DNA of 64,000 nt from Streptomyces xanthophaeus. GTDB taxonomy: Bacteria; Actinomycetota; Actinomycetes; Streptomycetales; Streptomycetaceae. A program made the position numbers and the translations under genes. Location of the stretch: assembly GCF_000725805.1 (NCBI RefSeq), contig NZ_KL647135.1, positions 124,001 to 188,000 on the forward strand. Direction: 5' to 3'. Position 1 is the first letter of the stretch; every line of letters begins with the position of its first letter. Positions 8,930 to 17,177 of the stretch are shown piece by piece. The notes below the pieces were generated by a model that worked only from the letters and a program-made list of their open reading frames with translations, ran no database searches and was not told where the DNA came from.

Positions 8930-11035
8930 GTGACGCGCAGCGTGTACGTGACCGGTATCGAGCGGGGAGACGGGCGACAGGTCGTCGAGCTGGGGATCAT
9001 GGAGCTCCTCACCCGGCAGACGGGCCGGGTCGGCGTCTACCGTCCGTTGCTCCACGACGGACCCGACCGGCTCTTCGACCTGCTCAAGGCCCGCTACCGG
9101 ATCGAGCAGGACGCCGCGACGGCGTACGGCATGGAGTACCAGGAGGCCTCCGTCCTGCTGGCCGAGAAGGGCACCGACGAGCTGGTCTCGCAGCTGGTGG
9201 ACCGCTACCACCGGGTGGCCCGCGACTACGAGGTCATGCTGGTCCTCGGCACCGACTACGCCGACACCAACCTCCCCGACGAACTGGCGCTCAACGCCCG
9301 CCTCGCCAACGAGCTCGGCGCCGTCGTGGTCCCCGTCGTGGGCGGCACCAAGCACCCCGCCGAGGCCGTGCGCGCCGAGACCCGCAACGCCTACCGCGCG
9401 TACGAGAGCCTGGGCTGCCACGTCGTCGCGATGGTCGTCAACCGGGTGGCCGCCGAGGACCGGGACGCCATAGCCGAGCGTCTGGCCGCCCGGCTCCCCG
9501 TCCCCTGCTACGTGCTGCCGGACGACAAGTCGCTGTCCGCGCCGACGGTCGCGCAGATCACCCGCGCCCTCGGCGGCGAGGTGCTGCTCGGCGACGAGGC
9601 CGGGCTGGCCCGTGACGCGCTGGACTTCGTCTTCGGCGGCGCCATGCTGCCGAACTTCCTGAACGCCCTGACCCCCGGCTGCCTGGTGGTCACCCCCGGC
9701 GACCGCTCCGACCTGGTCGTCGGCGCGCTGGCCGCGCACACCTCGGGCACCCCGCCGATCGCCGGCGTGCTGCTGACCCTGAACGAGCGCCCGGGCAAGG
9801 ACGTCCTGGCGCTGGCCTCGAAGCTGGCGCCGGGCACCCCCGTGGTGTCGGTGGCCGGCAACAGCTTCCCGACCGCGGCCGAACTCTTCTCGCTGCAGAG
9901 CCGGCTGAACTCCGCGACGCCGCGCAAGCTGGAGACCGCGCTCGGCCTGTTCGAGCGGCACGTGGACACCGGCGAGCTGCGGGACCTGCTGTCGGTGTCC
10001 CGCTCGGAGCGCGTCACTCCGATGATGTTCGAGCACGAGCTGCTGGAGCGGGCCCGCTCCCAGCGGCGCCGCGTCGTCCTGCCCGAGGGCACCGAGGAGC
10101 GCGTGCTGCGCGCCGCGGACGTGGTGCTGCGCCGCGGGGTCTGCGACCTGACCCTGCTGGGCGAGGAGCAGGCGATCCTGAAGAAGGCCGGCGACCTCGG
10201 CATCGACATCTCGGGCGCGCAGCTCATCGACCCGGCGCTCTCCCCGCTGCGGGAACGGTTCGCCGAGTACTACGCCAAGGCCCGCGCCCACAAGGGCATG
10301 ACCGTGGAGCTGGCCGGTGACGTGGTCACCGATGTCAACTACTTCGGCACCCTGATGGTCCAGGAGGGCCTGGCCGACGGCATGGTCTCCGGCTCGGTGC
10401 ACTCCACCGCCGCGACCATCCGCCCGGCCTTCGAGATCATCAAGACCAAGCCGGACGCGTCCATCGTCTCCTCGGTCTTCTTCATGTGCCTGGCCGACCG
10501 GGTCCTCGTCTACGGTGACTGCGCGGTCAACCCGGACCCGGGCGCCGAGCAGCTCGCCGACATCGCCGTCCAGTCGGCCGCCACCGCCGCGGCCTTCGGC
10601 GTCGAGCCGCGGATCGCGATGCTCTCGTACTCGACCGGCACCTCGGGCTCGGGCGCGGACGTCGACAAGGTCCGCAAGGCCACCGAGATCGTCCGGGCGC
10701 AGCGTCCCGACCTGCTGATCGAGGGCCCGATCCAGTACGACGCGGCCGTGGAGCCCTCGGTCGCAGCGACCAAGCTGCCCGAGTCCGACGTGGCCGGGCG
10801 GGCGACCGTCCTGATCTTCCCCGACCTGAACACGGGCAACAACACGTACAAGGCCGTGCAGCGTTCGGCGGGCGCCGTCGCGGTCGGCCCGGTGCTCCAG
10901 GGTCTGCGCAAGCCGGTCAACGACCTCTCGCGCGGGGCGCTCGTCCAGGACATCGTCACCACCGTCGCGATCACCGCGATCCAGGCGCAGACCCCGGCGC
11001 AGACCCCGGCCGAGGACCTCTCCCCCTCCGCATGA
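8930..11035 (+). CDS. pta: Phosphate acetyltransferase, long form
   Basis: A 701-residue enzyme exchanging acetyl-CoA and acetyl phosphate. The domain order is an N-terminal BioD-like P-loop-family domain (about 1-215), a DRTGG regulatory domain (about 220-330) and the catalytic PTA_PTB domain (about 375-695, with SVFFMCLADRVLVYGDCAVNP and SYSTGTSGSGADV). The GTG at 8930 is chosen because VTRSVYVTGIE is the family N-terminus and GGACGGAG lies before it; the frame itself runs further upstream. It forms an operon with ackA, giving the reversible acetate overflow/assimilation pathway. Confidence 0.96.
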   Translation: MTRSVYVTGIERGDGRQVVELGIMELLTRQTGRVGVYRPLLHDGPDRLFDLLKARYRIEQDAATAYGMEYQEASVLLAEKGTDELVSQLVDRYHRVARDYEVMLVLGTDYADTNLPDELALNARLANELGAVVVPVVGGTKHPAEAVRAETRNAYRAYESLGCHVVAMVVNRVAAEDRDAIAERLAARLPVPCYVLPDDKSLSAPTVAQITRALGGEVLLGDEAGLARDALDFVFGGAMLPNFLNALTPGCLVVTPGDRSDLVVGALAAHTSGTPPIAGVLLTLNERPGKDVLALASKLAPGTPVVSVAGNSFPTAAELFSLQSRLNSATPRKLETALGLFERHVDTGELRDLLSVSRSERVTPMMFEHELLERARSQRRRVVLPEGTEERVLRAADVVLRRGVCDLTLLGEEQAILKKAGDLGIDISGAQLIDPALSPLRERFAEYYAKARAHKGMTVELAGDVVTDVNYFGTLMVQEGLADGMVSGSVHSTAATIRPAFEIIKTKPDASIVSSVFFMCLADRVLVYGDCAVNPDPGAEQLADIAVQSAATAAAFGVEPRIAMLSYSTGTSGSGADVDKVRKATEIVRAQRPDLLIEGPIQYDAAVEPSVAATKLPESDVAGRATVLIFPDLNTGNNTYKAVQRSAGAVAVGPVLQGLRKPVNDLSRGALVQDIVTTVAITAIQAQTPAQTPAEDLSPSA

Positions 11036-11094
11036 CCGCCCGCATGACCGCCCGTACGACCGTCACCACCCCCACACGAGAAGGCTCCGCACCC

Positions 11095-12321
11095 GTGACC
11101 GCATCGCGCGTACTCGTCCTCAACTCCGGCTCCTCGTCGGTCAAGTACCAGCTCCTCGACATGGCGGACCGCTCCCGCCTCGCCGTGGGTCTGGTGGAGC
11201 GCATCGGGGAGGAGACCTCCCGGCTGGTGCACGAACGGCTCGTCGGCGCCGACGGGGCCGCGGGGGCCGGGGGCGACAAGCGCGAGCGGCTCGGCCCGAT
11301 CGCCGACCACGAGGCGGCCCTCGGCGCCGTGGCGCAGGAGCTGGCCGCCGACGGGATGGGCCTGGACTCCCCCGAACTGGCCGCCGTGGGACACCGGGTG
11401 GTGCACGGCGGGACCCGTTTCACCCAGCCGACCGTGGTCGACGACGAGGTGCTCGCGGAGATCCGCAGCCTGGTCCCGCTGGCCCCGCTGCACAACCCGG
11501 CGAACGTGACCGGCATCGAGGTGGCCCGGCGGCTGCGCGCGGACGTCCCGCAGGTCGCGGTCTTCGACACCGCCTTCCACTCGACGATGCCGGAGTACGT
11601 CGCCCGGTACGCGATCGACGCCGCGACGGCCGACAAGTACTCCATCCGGCGGTACGGCTTCCACGGCACCTCCCACGCCTACGTGTCCCGGGCGACCGCG
11701 GCCCTGCTCGGCAAGCCGGTGGAGGACGTGAACGTGATCGTGCTGCACCTGGGCAACGGGGCCTCCGCCTCGGCCGTCCGCGGCGGCGTGTGCGTGGAGA
11801 CCTCCATGGGCCTGACCCCGCTGGAGGGACTGGTCATGGGAACCCGCTCGGGCGACCTGGATCCGGCGGTGGTCTTCCACCTGGCCCGGGTGGGCGGCCT
11901 CTCGGTGGATGAGATCGATTCGCTCCTGAACAAGAAGAGCGGTCTGCTGGGCATGTGCGGCGACAACGACATGCGCGAGGTACTGCGGCGGGCGGGCGAG
12001 GGCGACGAGGCGGCGGCCACGGCCTTCGCCTCCTACGTGCACCGTCTGAAGAAGTACATCGGCGCCTATTCGGCGGTGCTCGGGCGGGTGGACGCGGTGA
12101 CGTTCACGGCCGGGGTCGGCGAGAACGCGCACCAGGTCCGGGAGGCTGCCGTGGACGGTCTGGCCGAGCTGGGCCTGGCACTGGACCTGGAGGCGAACGC
12201 GGTGCGCTCGCCCGAGCCGCGGCTGGTCTCGGCGGAGTACGCCCGGGTGGCGGTCGCCGTGGTCCCCACGGACGAGGAACTGGAGATCGCCACCCAGGCC
12301 TACGCTCTGGTTACCCAGTAG
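11095..12321 (+). CDS. ackA: Acetate kinase
   Basis: A 408-residue ASKHA-fold kinase interconverting acetyl phosphate + ADP and acetate + ATP. The N-terminal phosphate-binding motif SRVLVLNSGSSSVKY, VGHRVVHGG, FDTAFHSTMP, RYGFHGTSH and GLTPLEGLVMGTRSGDLDP are all present. GTG 11095 is preferred because GAGAAGG lies 10 nt upstream and it leaves only a few residues before the conserved strand. An ATG at 11032 overlapping the pta stop (ATGA) is in frame and would add 21 residues, so coupling from there cannot be excluded. Confidence 0.95.
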   Translation: MTASRVLVLNSGSSSVKYQLLDMADRSRLAVGLVERIGEETSRLVHERLVGADGAAGAGGDKRERLGPIADHEAALGAVAQELAADGMGLDSPELAAVGHRVVHGGTRFTQPTVVDDEVLAEIRSLVPLAPLHNPANVTGIEVARRLRADVPQVAVFDTAFHSTMPEYVARYAIDAATADKYSIRRYGFHGTSHAYVSRATAALLGKPVEDVNVIVLHLGNGASASAVRGGVCVETSMGLTPLEGLVMGTRSGDLDPAVVFHLARVGGLSVDEIDSLLNKKSGLLGMCGDNDMREVLRRAGEGDEAAATAFASYVHRLKKYIGAYSAVLGRVDAVTFTAGVGENAHQVREAAVDGLAELGLALDLEANAVRSPEPRLVSAEYARVAVAVVPTDEELEIATQAYALVTQ

Positions 12322-12343
12322 TCACTTTGGACTTTCCGCCAGA

Positions 12344-12355
12344 CGGAATATTCCG
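12344..12355. promoter_or_regulatory. 12-bp palindrome CGGAATATTCCG upstream of pyk
   Basis: A perfect, AT-centred palindrome lies 30 bp before the pyruvate kinase start, in the short ackA-pyk gap. It may be an operator allowing separate control of pyk. No regulator is assigned. Confidence 0.4.
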
Positions 12356-12384
12356 CTACGAAACAAACCGATAGGATCCGCTCC

Positions 12385-13818
12385 ATGCGCCGTTCCAAAA
12401 TCGTCTGCACGCTGGGCCCCGCCGTCGACTCGTATGAGCAGCTGAAAGCGCTCATCGAGGCAGGTATGAACGTGGCCCGATTCAACTTCAGCCACGGATC
12501 CCAGGCAGAACACCAGGAGCGGTACGACCGCGTCCGGCAGGTCTCCGAGGACACCGGGCGCGCCGTCGGCGTCCTCGCCGACCTCCAGGGCCCGAAGATC
12601 CGTCTGGAAACCTTCGCCGAGGGTCCCGTCGAGCTGGTGCGCGGTGACGAGTTCACCATCACCACCGAGGACGTCCCCGGCGACAAGTCCATCTGCGGCA
12701 CCACCTACAAGGGTCTGCCCGGCGACGTCTCCAAGGGCGACCAGATCCTGATCAACGACGGCAACGTCGAGCTCCGGGTGACCGAGGTCGAGGGCCCGCG
12801 GGTCAAGACCATCGTCATCGAGGGCGGTGTCATCTCGGACCACAAGGGCATCAACCTGCCGGGTGCGGCCGTCAACGTCCCCGCCCTGTCGGAGAAGGAC
12901 GTCGACGACCTGCGCTTCGCCCTGCGGATGGGCTGCGACATGGTCGCCCTGTCCTTCGTGCGTGACGCCAACGACGTCAAGGACGTCCACAAGGTCATGG
13001 ACGAGGAGGGCCGCCGGGTCCCCGTCATCGCCAAGGTCGAGAAGCCGCAGGCCGTCGCCAACATGGAGGCCGTCGTCGACGCCTTCGACGCGGTCATGGT
13101 GGCCCGTGGTGACCTGGCCGTCGAGTACCCGCTCGAAAAGGTCCCGATGGTCCAGAAGCGGCTCATCGAGATGTGCCGCCGCAACGCCAAGCCGGTGATC
13201 GTCGCGACCCAGATGATGGAGTCGATGATCACCAACTCCCGCCCGACCCGCGCGGAGGCCTCGGACGTCGCCAACGCGATCCTCGACGGCGCGGACGCGG
13301 TCATGCTCTCGGCCGAGTCCTCGGTGGGTGCCTACCCGATCGAGACCGTCAAGACGATGTCGAAGATCGTCGCGGCGGCCGAGGAGGAGCTCCTCTCCAA
13401 GGGCCTCCAGCCGCTGGTCCCCGGCAAGAAGCCCCGTACCCAGGGCGGCTCCGTGGCCCGCGCGGCCTGCGAGATCGCGGACTTCCTGGGCGGCAAGGCG
13501 CTCATCGCCTTCACCCAGTCCGGTGACACGGCCCGCCGGCTGTCGCGCTACCGCGCGACCCAGCCGATCCTGGCCTTCACCACCGACGCCAACACCCGCA
13601 ACCAGCTCACGCTGAGCTGGGGCGTCGAGTCCTACATCGTCCCTCACGTGGACACCACCGACGCGATGGTCGACCTGGTCGACGGCGAGCTGCTCAAGCT
13701 CCAGCGCTACAACGACGGCGACACCATGGTGATCACCGCCGGTTCGCCCCCCGGTGTCCCCGGCACCACCAACATGGTCCGGGTCCACCACCTGGGCGGC
13801 GCCGCCGTCCAGGCCTGA
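12385..13818 (+). CDS. pyk: Pyruvate kinase
   Basis: A 477-residue pyruvate kinase making pyruvate and ATP from phosphoenolpyruvate. It begins with MRRSKIVCTLGPAVDSYEQ and has the TIM-barrel motifs GMNVARFNFSHG, LADLQGPKIR, VIAKVEKPQAV, VARGDLAVEYPLEKVP and VATQMMESMI. The C-terminal domain (about 350-477) carries SGDTARRLSRYR. Length is normal for bacteria. It follows ackA by 63 bp, and a 20-bp stem terminator closes the group. Confidence 0.97.
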   Translation: MRRSKIVCTLGPAVDSYEQLKALIEAGMNVARFNFSHGSQAEHQERYDRVRQVSEDTGRAVGVLADLQGPKIRLETFAEGPVELVRGDEFTITTEDVPGDKSICGTTYKGLPGDVSKGDQILINDGNVELRVTEVEGPRVKTIVIEGGVISDHKGINLPGAAVNVPALSEKDVDDLRFALRMGCDMVALSFVRDANDVKDVHKVMDEEGRRVPVIAKVEKPQAVANMEAVVDAFDAVMVARGDLAVEYPLEKVPMVQKRLIEMCRRNAKPVIVATQMMESMITNSRPTRAEASDVANAILDGADAVMLSAESSVGAYPIETVKTMSKIVAAAEEELLSKGLQPLVPGKKPRTQGGSVARAACEIADFLGGKALIAFTQSGDTARRLSRYRATQPILAFTTDANTRNQLTLSWGVESYIVPHVDTTDAMVDLVDGELLKLQRYNDGDTMVITAGSPPGVPGTTNMVRVHHLGGAAVQA

Positions 13819-13848
13819 CCCGCCACCGCAGGACTCTGCCGCACAGAG

Positions 13849-13892
13849 GCCGAGGGCGGCACCCCGCAGTGATGCGGGGTGCCGCCCTCGGC
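13849..13892 (+). terminator. Strong 20-bp stem hairpin after pyk
   Basis: The stem GCCGAGGGCGGCACCCCGCA (13849-13868) pairs perfectly with 13873-13892 around a GTGA tetraloop. It separates pyk from the convergent exoprotein gene and can act on both strands. Confidence 0.85.
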
Positions 13893-13918
13893 GCTTTCGC
13901 GCGTGCGGCCGTACGGGA

Positions 13919-15253
13919 CTACTCCGGCGGGCCGATGTAGTTCTTCAGGCCCGGGACGGTCAGGGTGCCGCCGAACTGGCCGGCCTGGACGACCTTGACG
14001 TCCGTGAAGAACGCGAAGGGGACGTTCAGGGGCGGCGGGCTGTTGGGGGTGAACTCGATCGGGATCAGACCGAAGAGGTTCCCCTTGAGGCTCTCGGTGT
14101 ACATCGTCACCGTGCCGCCGCGGATCTTGGACGTGGAGCCCGGACGGGACTTCAGGTGGGCGACGTTGCCCCCCTTGCCGACCGTCTGGTACAGGTCCTT
14201 GATGTCCAGCGAGTCCGCGGTGAACTTCAGGACCTTCTTGATCTTGCCGCTGCCCGTCTTCACCTCGACGATGCCGTGGTAGTCCAGGCCGTAGAGGGTC
14301 AGCAGGGAGCTGTCGAGGTACCAGGGCTCATCGGGCAGGAGCGGGATGCCCTGTTCCAGTTCGGCGTCGGCCAGGGCCTGGGCGTCGTAGGTCGGACAGG
14401 GGAAGGGTTCCTTCCCGTCCGGGTCCTTCGTCTCCTCGTCCTTGGCCTTGTCCTTGTCCTTGTCGTCCTCCGCCTTGGCCTCGTCCTCGGCCTTGTCGGA
14501 CCCGTCCTTCTCCGCGCCGTCCTCGGACGCCCCGGGCTTCTTGCCCGTCTCGTCCTTCGGGGTCTTGGCGGTGTCCTTGACGTCCTGGGGCAGCTCCTCG
14601 ACCGCGGCGCCGGCCTGCTTGGCCGCGTCGCGGATCGCCTCGGCGGCCGGGTCCGGGGTCTGCGCACCGCTCGGGGTGGGCGCGGGAGCCGGGGTCGCCT
14701 TCTCCTGCCCGGTGAGCGCTTTGCCGATCCCGTCGACGAGGCCCCCCAGCGCGTCTCCGACGCCCAGCGGGTCGAGCGGGTTCGTGGTCTTGGACGGCGA
14801 GGGCGAGGGCGAGGCGGACGGGTCCGCCTTCTTCGCCTCCGGGGTCTCGGCCGGCTTCTCCGCGGTGGGCTTGGCCTCCGGCTTGGCAGCCGGCGGGGTC
14901 ACGCCCGGCTCCGGCTTCCCGGAGGCGGAGGGCGAGGGCGTCGCGGTGGGCGACGCACTCGGCGACGGCGACTTCGAGGGCGTCGGCGAGGCCGACTCCT
15001 CCGGCTCGTCGGAGCGCGTCACGCACGGCCCGGGAGCGAAGGGGATCTCCTTGTCGTCGGCCACGGCCAGCTTCGGCGCCATGCCCATCCCGACGAACAC
15101 GGCCGTCGGCATCGCTGCCAGCGCCATCGTCTTGCCGACGGGTATCTGGAGCTTGTTCAGCAGCGACTTCCTGGGGGCGGCGTGCCGCGGCCCCTTGCTC
15201 TCACGGGACTCTGCGCCTGGGGCCACGCCCCGCTGCGTCTCGTCACCCCGCAC
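13919..15253 (-). CDS. Secreted or surface-anchored acidic Pro/Ser/Thr-rich protein, third gene of a DUF6230/DUF6114 cassette
   Basis: A 444-residue protein without a named enzyme domain. After ~30 charged residues there is a hydrophobic export/anchor segment (MALAAMPTAVFVGMGMA). Next comes a long low-complexity stretch of SPSPS/KPEA repeats and a D/K/E-rich stretch, then a globular C-terminal ~120 residues (YDAQALADAELEQGIPLLP to the end) with beta-rich character. The start is set at GTG 15253 because GGGAGGAA lies directly before it; an upstream ATG (15268) lacks a ribosome site. It overlaps the end of the DUF6114 gene by 11 bp, indicating coupling. Function unknown. Confidence 0.85.
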   Translation of the reverse strand: MRGDETQRGVAPGAESRESKGPRHAAPRKSLLNKLQIPVGKTMALAAMPTAVFVGMGMAPKLAVADDKEIPFAPGPCVTRSDEPEESASPTPSKSPSPSASPTATPSPSASGKPEPGVTPPAAKPEAKPTAEKPAETPEAKKADPSASPSPSPSKTTNPLDPLGVGDALGGLVDGIGKALTGQEKATPAPAPTPSGAQTPDPAAEAIRDAAKQAGAAVEELPQDVKDTAKTPKDETGKKPGASEDGAEKDGSDKAEDEAKAEDDKDKDKAKDEETKDPDGKEPFPCPTYDAQALADAELEQGIPLLPDEPWYLDSSLLTLYGLDYHGIVEVKTGSGKIKKVLKFTADSLDIKDLYQTVGKGGNVAHLKSRPGSTSKIRGGTVTMYTESLKGNLFGLIPIEFTPNSPPPLNVPFAFFTDVKVVQAGQFGGTLTVPGLKNYIGPPE

Positions 15254-15836
15254 TGTTCCTCCCGCCATCGGCGTGGGCAGTCGTCTCGCTCGTGTGTGCC
15301 GTTTCCGTCTCACGGGGTCCGGGGATGCCCTGGGGGCCCGCCATCGCATCGGCCTTGCCGAGGCTGACCGGCTGCTCCCGGTCCGCCGGACCCACCGCCG
15401 CGGCCTCCGCGGGCACCTCTTCCGCCGGCTCACCGGGGACCCACGACAGGGCGAGGGCGCCGCCGAGCAGCGAGAAGATGAAGCCCATGAAGAAGCCGCC
15501 GAGGTTGGACACCGGCAGGGACACCAGGGCCAGCAGGATGGAGGCGACTCCGGCGAAGACGCGGATGGCCTGCTGGAACCAGAGGGCCAGTCCGAGCGTG
15601 ATCAGCAGGACACCGATGATCAGTGCTCCCGCACCACCCGTGGTGGCCATGGCGAGCGTGATGTTGCCCAGCCGGAGGTCCGCGTAGGGGAAGTAGGCGA
15701 TGGGGAAGCCACCGAGGAGCGTGAACAACCCGGCCCAGAACGGACGGCGGCCGCGCCAGGCGTAGAAGCGGTAATACATCACGGTGAGCCAGGCGTCGTC
15801 TTTGGCGCGCTCGTGAACCGGGGCCTCGGGGTTCAT
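15243..15836 (-). CDS. DUF6114-type integral membrane protein
   Basis: A 197-residue membrane protein with about four hydrophobic segments (PFWAGLFTLLGGFPIAYF, ITLAMATTGGAGALIIGVLL to LALWF, VFAGVASILLALVSLPVS, LGGFFMGFIFSLLGGALALSW) and a charged Glu/Ala/Pro C-terminal tail of about 55 residues. It matches the actinobacterial DUF6114 family as I remember it. The ATG at 15836 has AGGGAG nine bases upstream; the open frame runs on to 15905, but nothing supports that. It lies between a DUF6230 gene and the exoprotein gene, all on one strand, so the three probably work together at the envelope. Confidence 0.88.
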   Translation of the reverse strand: MNPEAPVHERAKDDAWLTVMYYRFYAWRGRRPFWAGLFTLLGGFPIAYFPYADLRLGNITLAMATTGGAGALIIGVLLITLGLALWFQQAIRVFAGVASILLALVSLPVSNLGGFFMGFIFSLLGGALALSWVPGEPAEEVPAEAAAVGPADREQPVSLGKADAMAGPQGIPGPRETETAHTSETTAHADGGRNSAG

Positions 15837-15943
15837 GGACAACAGCTCCCTGGAAACGGTGGTACTCGAGAAATCTGTGGAGCCCGGACGGGCGGGCGGC
15901 GGCACGCGCCGCCGACCGCCCTCCGGTCACTCGCCGGGACGGA

Positions 15944-16582
15944 TTACTTCTCGTCCTGGTAGCACGGCTGGTCGCCGCCGAGCAGGCGCAGCTTCAGGTC
16001 GGGCAGCTTGAAGGTGCCCGCCGTGGTGGCCCACGCCTTCTGACGCACGTTCGACAGGACGGCCTTGTCGGCACGCTGCGAGAACGCGTACGGGCTGGTG
16101 ACCGTACCGGCCTGCGGCTTCGTCTTGTGGCCCGGGTCACCGACCGCGACACCGATGTCGAGGTTCTTGAACTCGGCGTCGGTGTCGAGCTCGGCCACAT
16201 CCAGGTAGATGTTGTCGGCGACGGCCGGCTTGCCCTTGTGGCCCGTCCGCAGCTGCAACGTGATGTTGCCCAGCGGGGTCGGAGTCACCAGGGACTGGCA
16301 CATGTTGGTGATTTCCGCGTGGCTGAACCCGGAGATGGTGACCGGGTGCTTCTGCGGGTTGCCCTTGAGGTCGTGCCCCTCGGCGATACCGCCGTACTGA
16401 ATGAGGTTGTCACCGTCGAGCTTGTCGGCCGAGACCTTGAAGTCCTGGCCGGAGACGCTGAAGGACGCCGCGAGGGCACCCTGCGCCAGACCCACACCGA
16501 CCGCGGCCGTGGCCGCGATGCTCGGCACCATGACGAGCGCGAAGCGCTTCCATCTGGTCCCGCCACGAACCTGAGAACTCAT
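15944..16582 (-). CDS. DUF6230 family secreted protein
   Basis: A 212-residue protein with an N-terminal export signal (RWKRFALVMVPSIAATAAVGVGLAQGALA, cleavage near AALAA-SFSVSG) and a single beta-rich domain ending in CYQDEK. Two cysteines remain in the mature part, in TNMCQSL and QPCYQD. Older annotations of relatives use 'cholesterol esterase', but no Ser hydrolase motif is visible, so that label should not be used. An excellent ribosome site GAAGGAGGA precedes the ATG. It is the first gene of the cassette and is preceded by a 595-bp palindrome-rich gap. Confidence 0.9.
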   Translation of the reverse strand: MSSQVRGGTRWKRFALVMVPSIAATAAVGVGLAQGALAASFSVSGQDFKVSADKLDGDNLIQYGGIAEGHDLKGNPQKHPVTISGFSHAEITNMCQSLVTPTPLGNITLQLRTGHKGKPAVADNIYLDVAELDTDAEFKNLDIGVAVGDPGHKTKPQAGTVTSPYAFSQRADKAVLSNVRQKAWATTAGTFKLPDLKLRLLGGDQPCYQDEK

Positions 16583-17177
16583 ATCGTTCCTCCTTCTCGG
16601 ACGTACATCTCCGGTCCGGGCCGTGCCCGTCCTGGGATGGGAGAAGTGCTACGTCCTCGGGAAGGAGCGCAGGCGGCCCGGCCGCAGCTGTGCCACGTCC
16701 GATACACCGGCGTTCACCCCCGAGCGACAACCACTGGGCCACGCGTTCGCGCAACCTGGAGGACAGGCCCTGCCGGTGCGGCAGAGACCCCCCTGTCCCA
16801 CGGCCGGTGCCACTGCCACCGGCCGGCTCGGTGGGGACCCTCCACCGCAACTCCGGATGAGCGGCTCTGCGGGAAGGACCGAGCGTCGCCGATCGTGGTC
16901 CATTCCCGGCCGGGGCACAAGGGGGTTCGTTACTGGCGGGTAACGGCCCGATAACCGGGGGGCGACCCACTGCCGTCGGGCTGCAACACAGGGTGTTACC
17001 GAAGGCCACGACAGAACGGCGGAAGAGTGAACACTCCGGACAGTTCACGGGGTTCGATTTACTGCGAGTAACAGCGGCCGCGATTACCAAGTTTTGGTAA
17101 AGCACGGCCGCTGTTAAGCGATGTGTCAACAAATCACCGGTGGGCCACCGGCGTCCGGGAGCCCTTCCGGAGCGGGC
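16583..17177. other. 595-bp noncoding region rich in inverted repeats
   Basis: No ORF here has Streptomyces-like codon use. The part near 17178 is AT-rich and holds, left to right: TTACT-4-GGTAA (16930-16943), AACAC-3-GTGTT (16985-16997), GTGAAC-10-GTTCAC (17027-17048), TTACT-GCG-AGTAA (17059-17071) and a nested hairpin (17069-17116). GGGGTTCG precedes both TTACT boxes (16922 and 17049), making a 127-bp-spaced direct repeat. It should contain the promoter of the DUF6230 cassette and the 3' end of the thioredoxin-TPR transcript. Confidence 0.7.
17069..17116. terminator. Two-tier 48-bp hairpin, possible terminator of the thioredoxin-TPR gene
   Basis: The outer stem TAACAGCGGCCG (17069-17080) pairs perfectly with 17105-17116. 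Inside it TTACCAA (17084-17090) and TTGGTAA (17094-17100) form a second perfect stem with loop GTT. It lies about 60 bp 3' of the minus-strand gene ending at 17178. There is no T-tract, so a role as operator or structured RNA is equally possible. Confidence 0.5.

Noticed and set aside
12322..13791. Minus-strand ORF opposite pyruvate kinase, and similar long antisense ORFs over pta, glgB, icmA and the atp genes
   Set aside because: They mirror strongly conserved genes on the other strand, are His/Val/Arg-rich translation artefacts of high GC3, and have no ribosome sites.
16623..16943. Several overlapping ORFs of 60-275 codons in the 16.6-17.1 kb gap
   Set aside because: Codon bias is poor and they overlap one another in opposite frames; the region is better explained by operators and hairpins.
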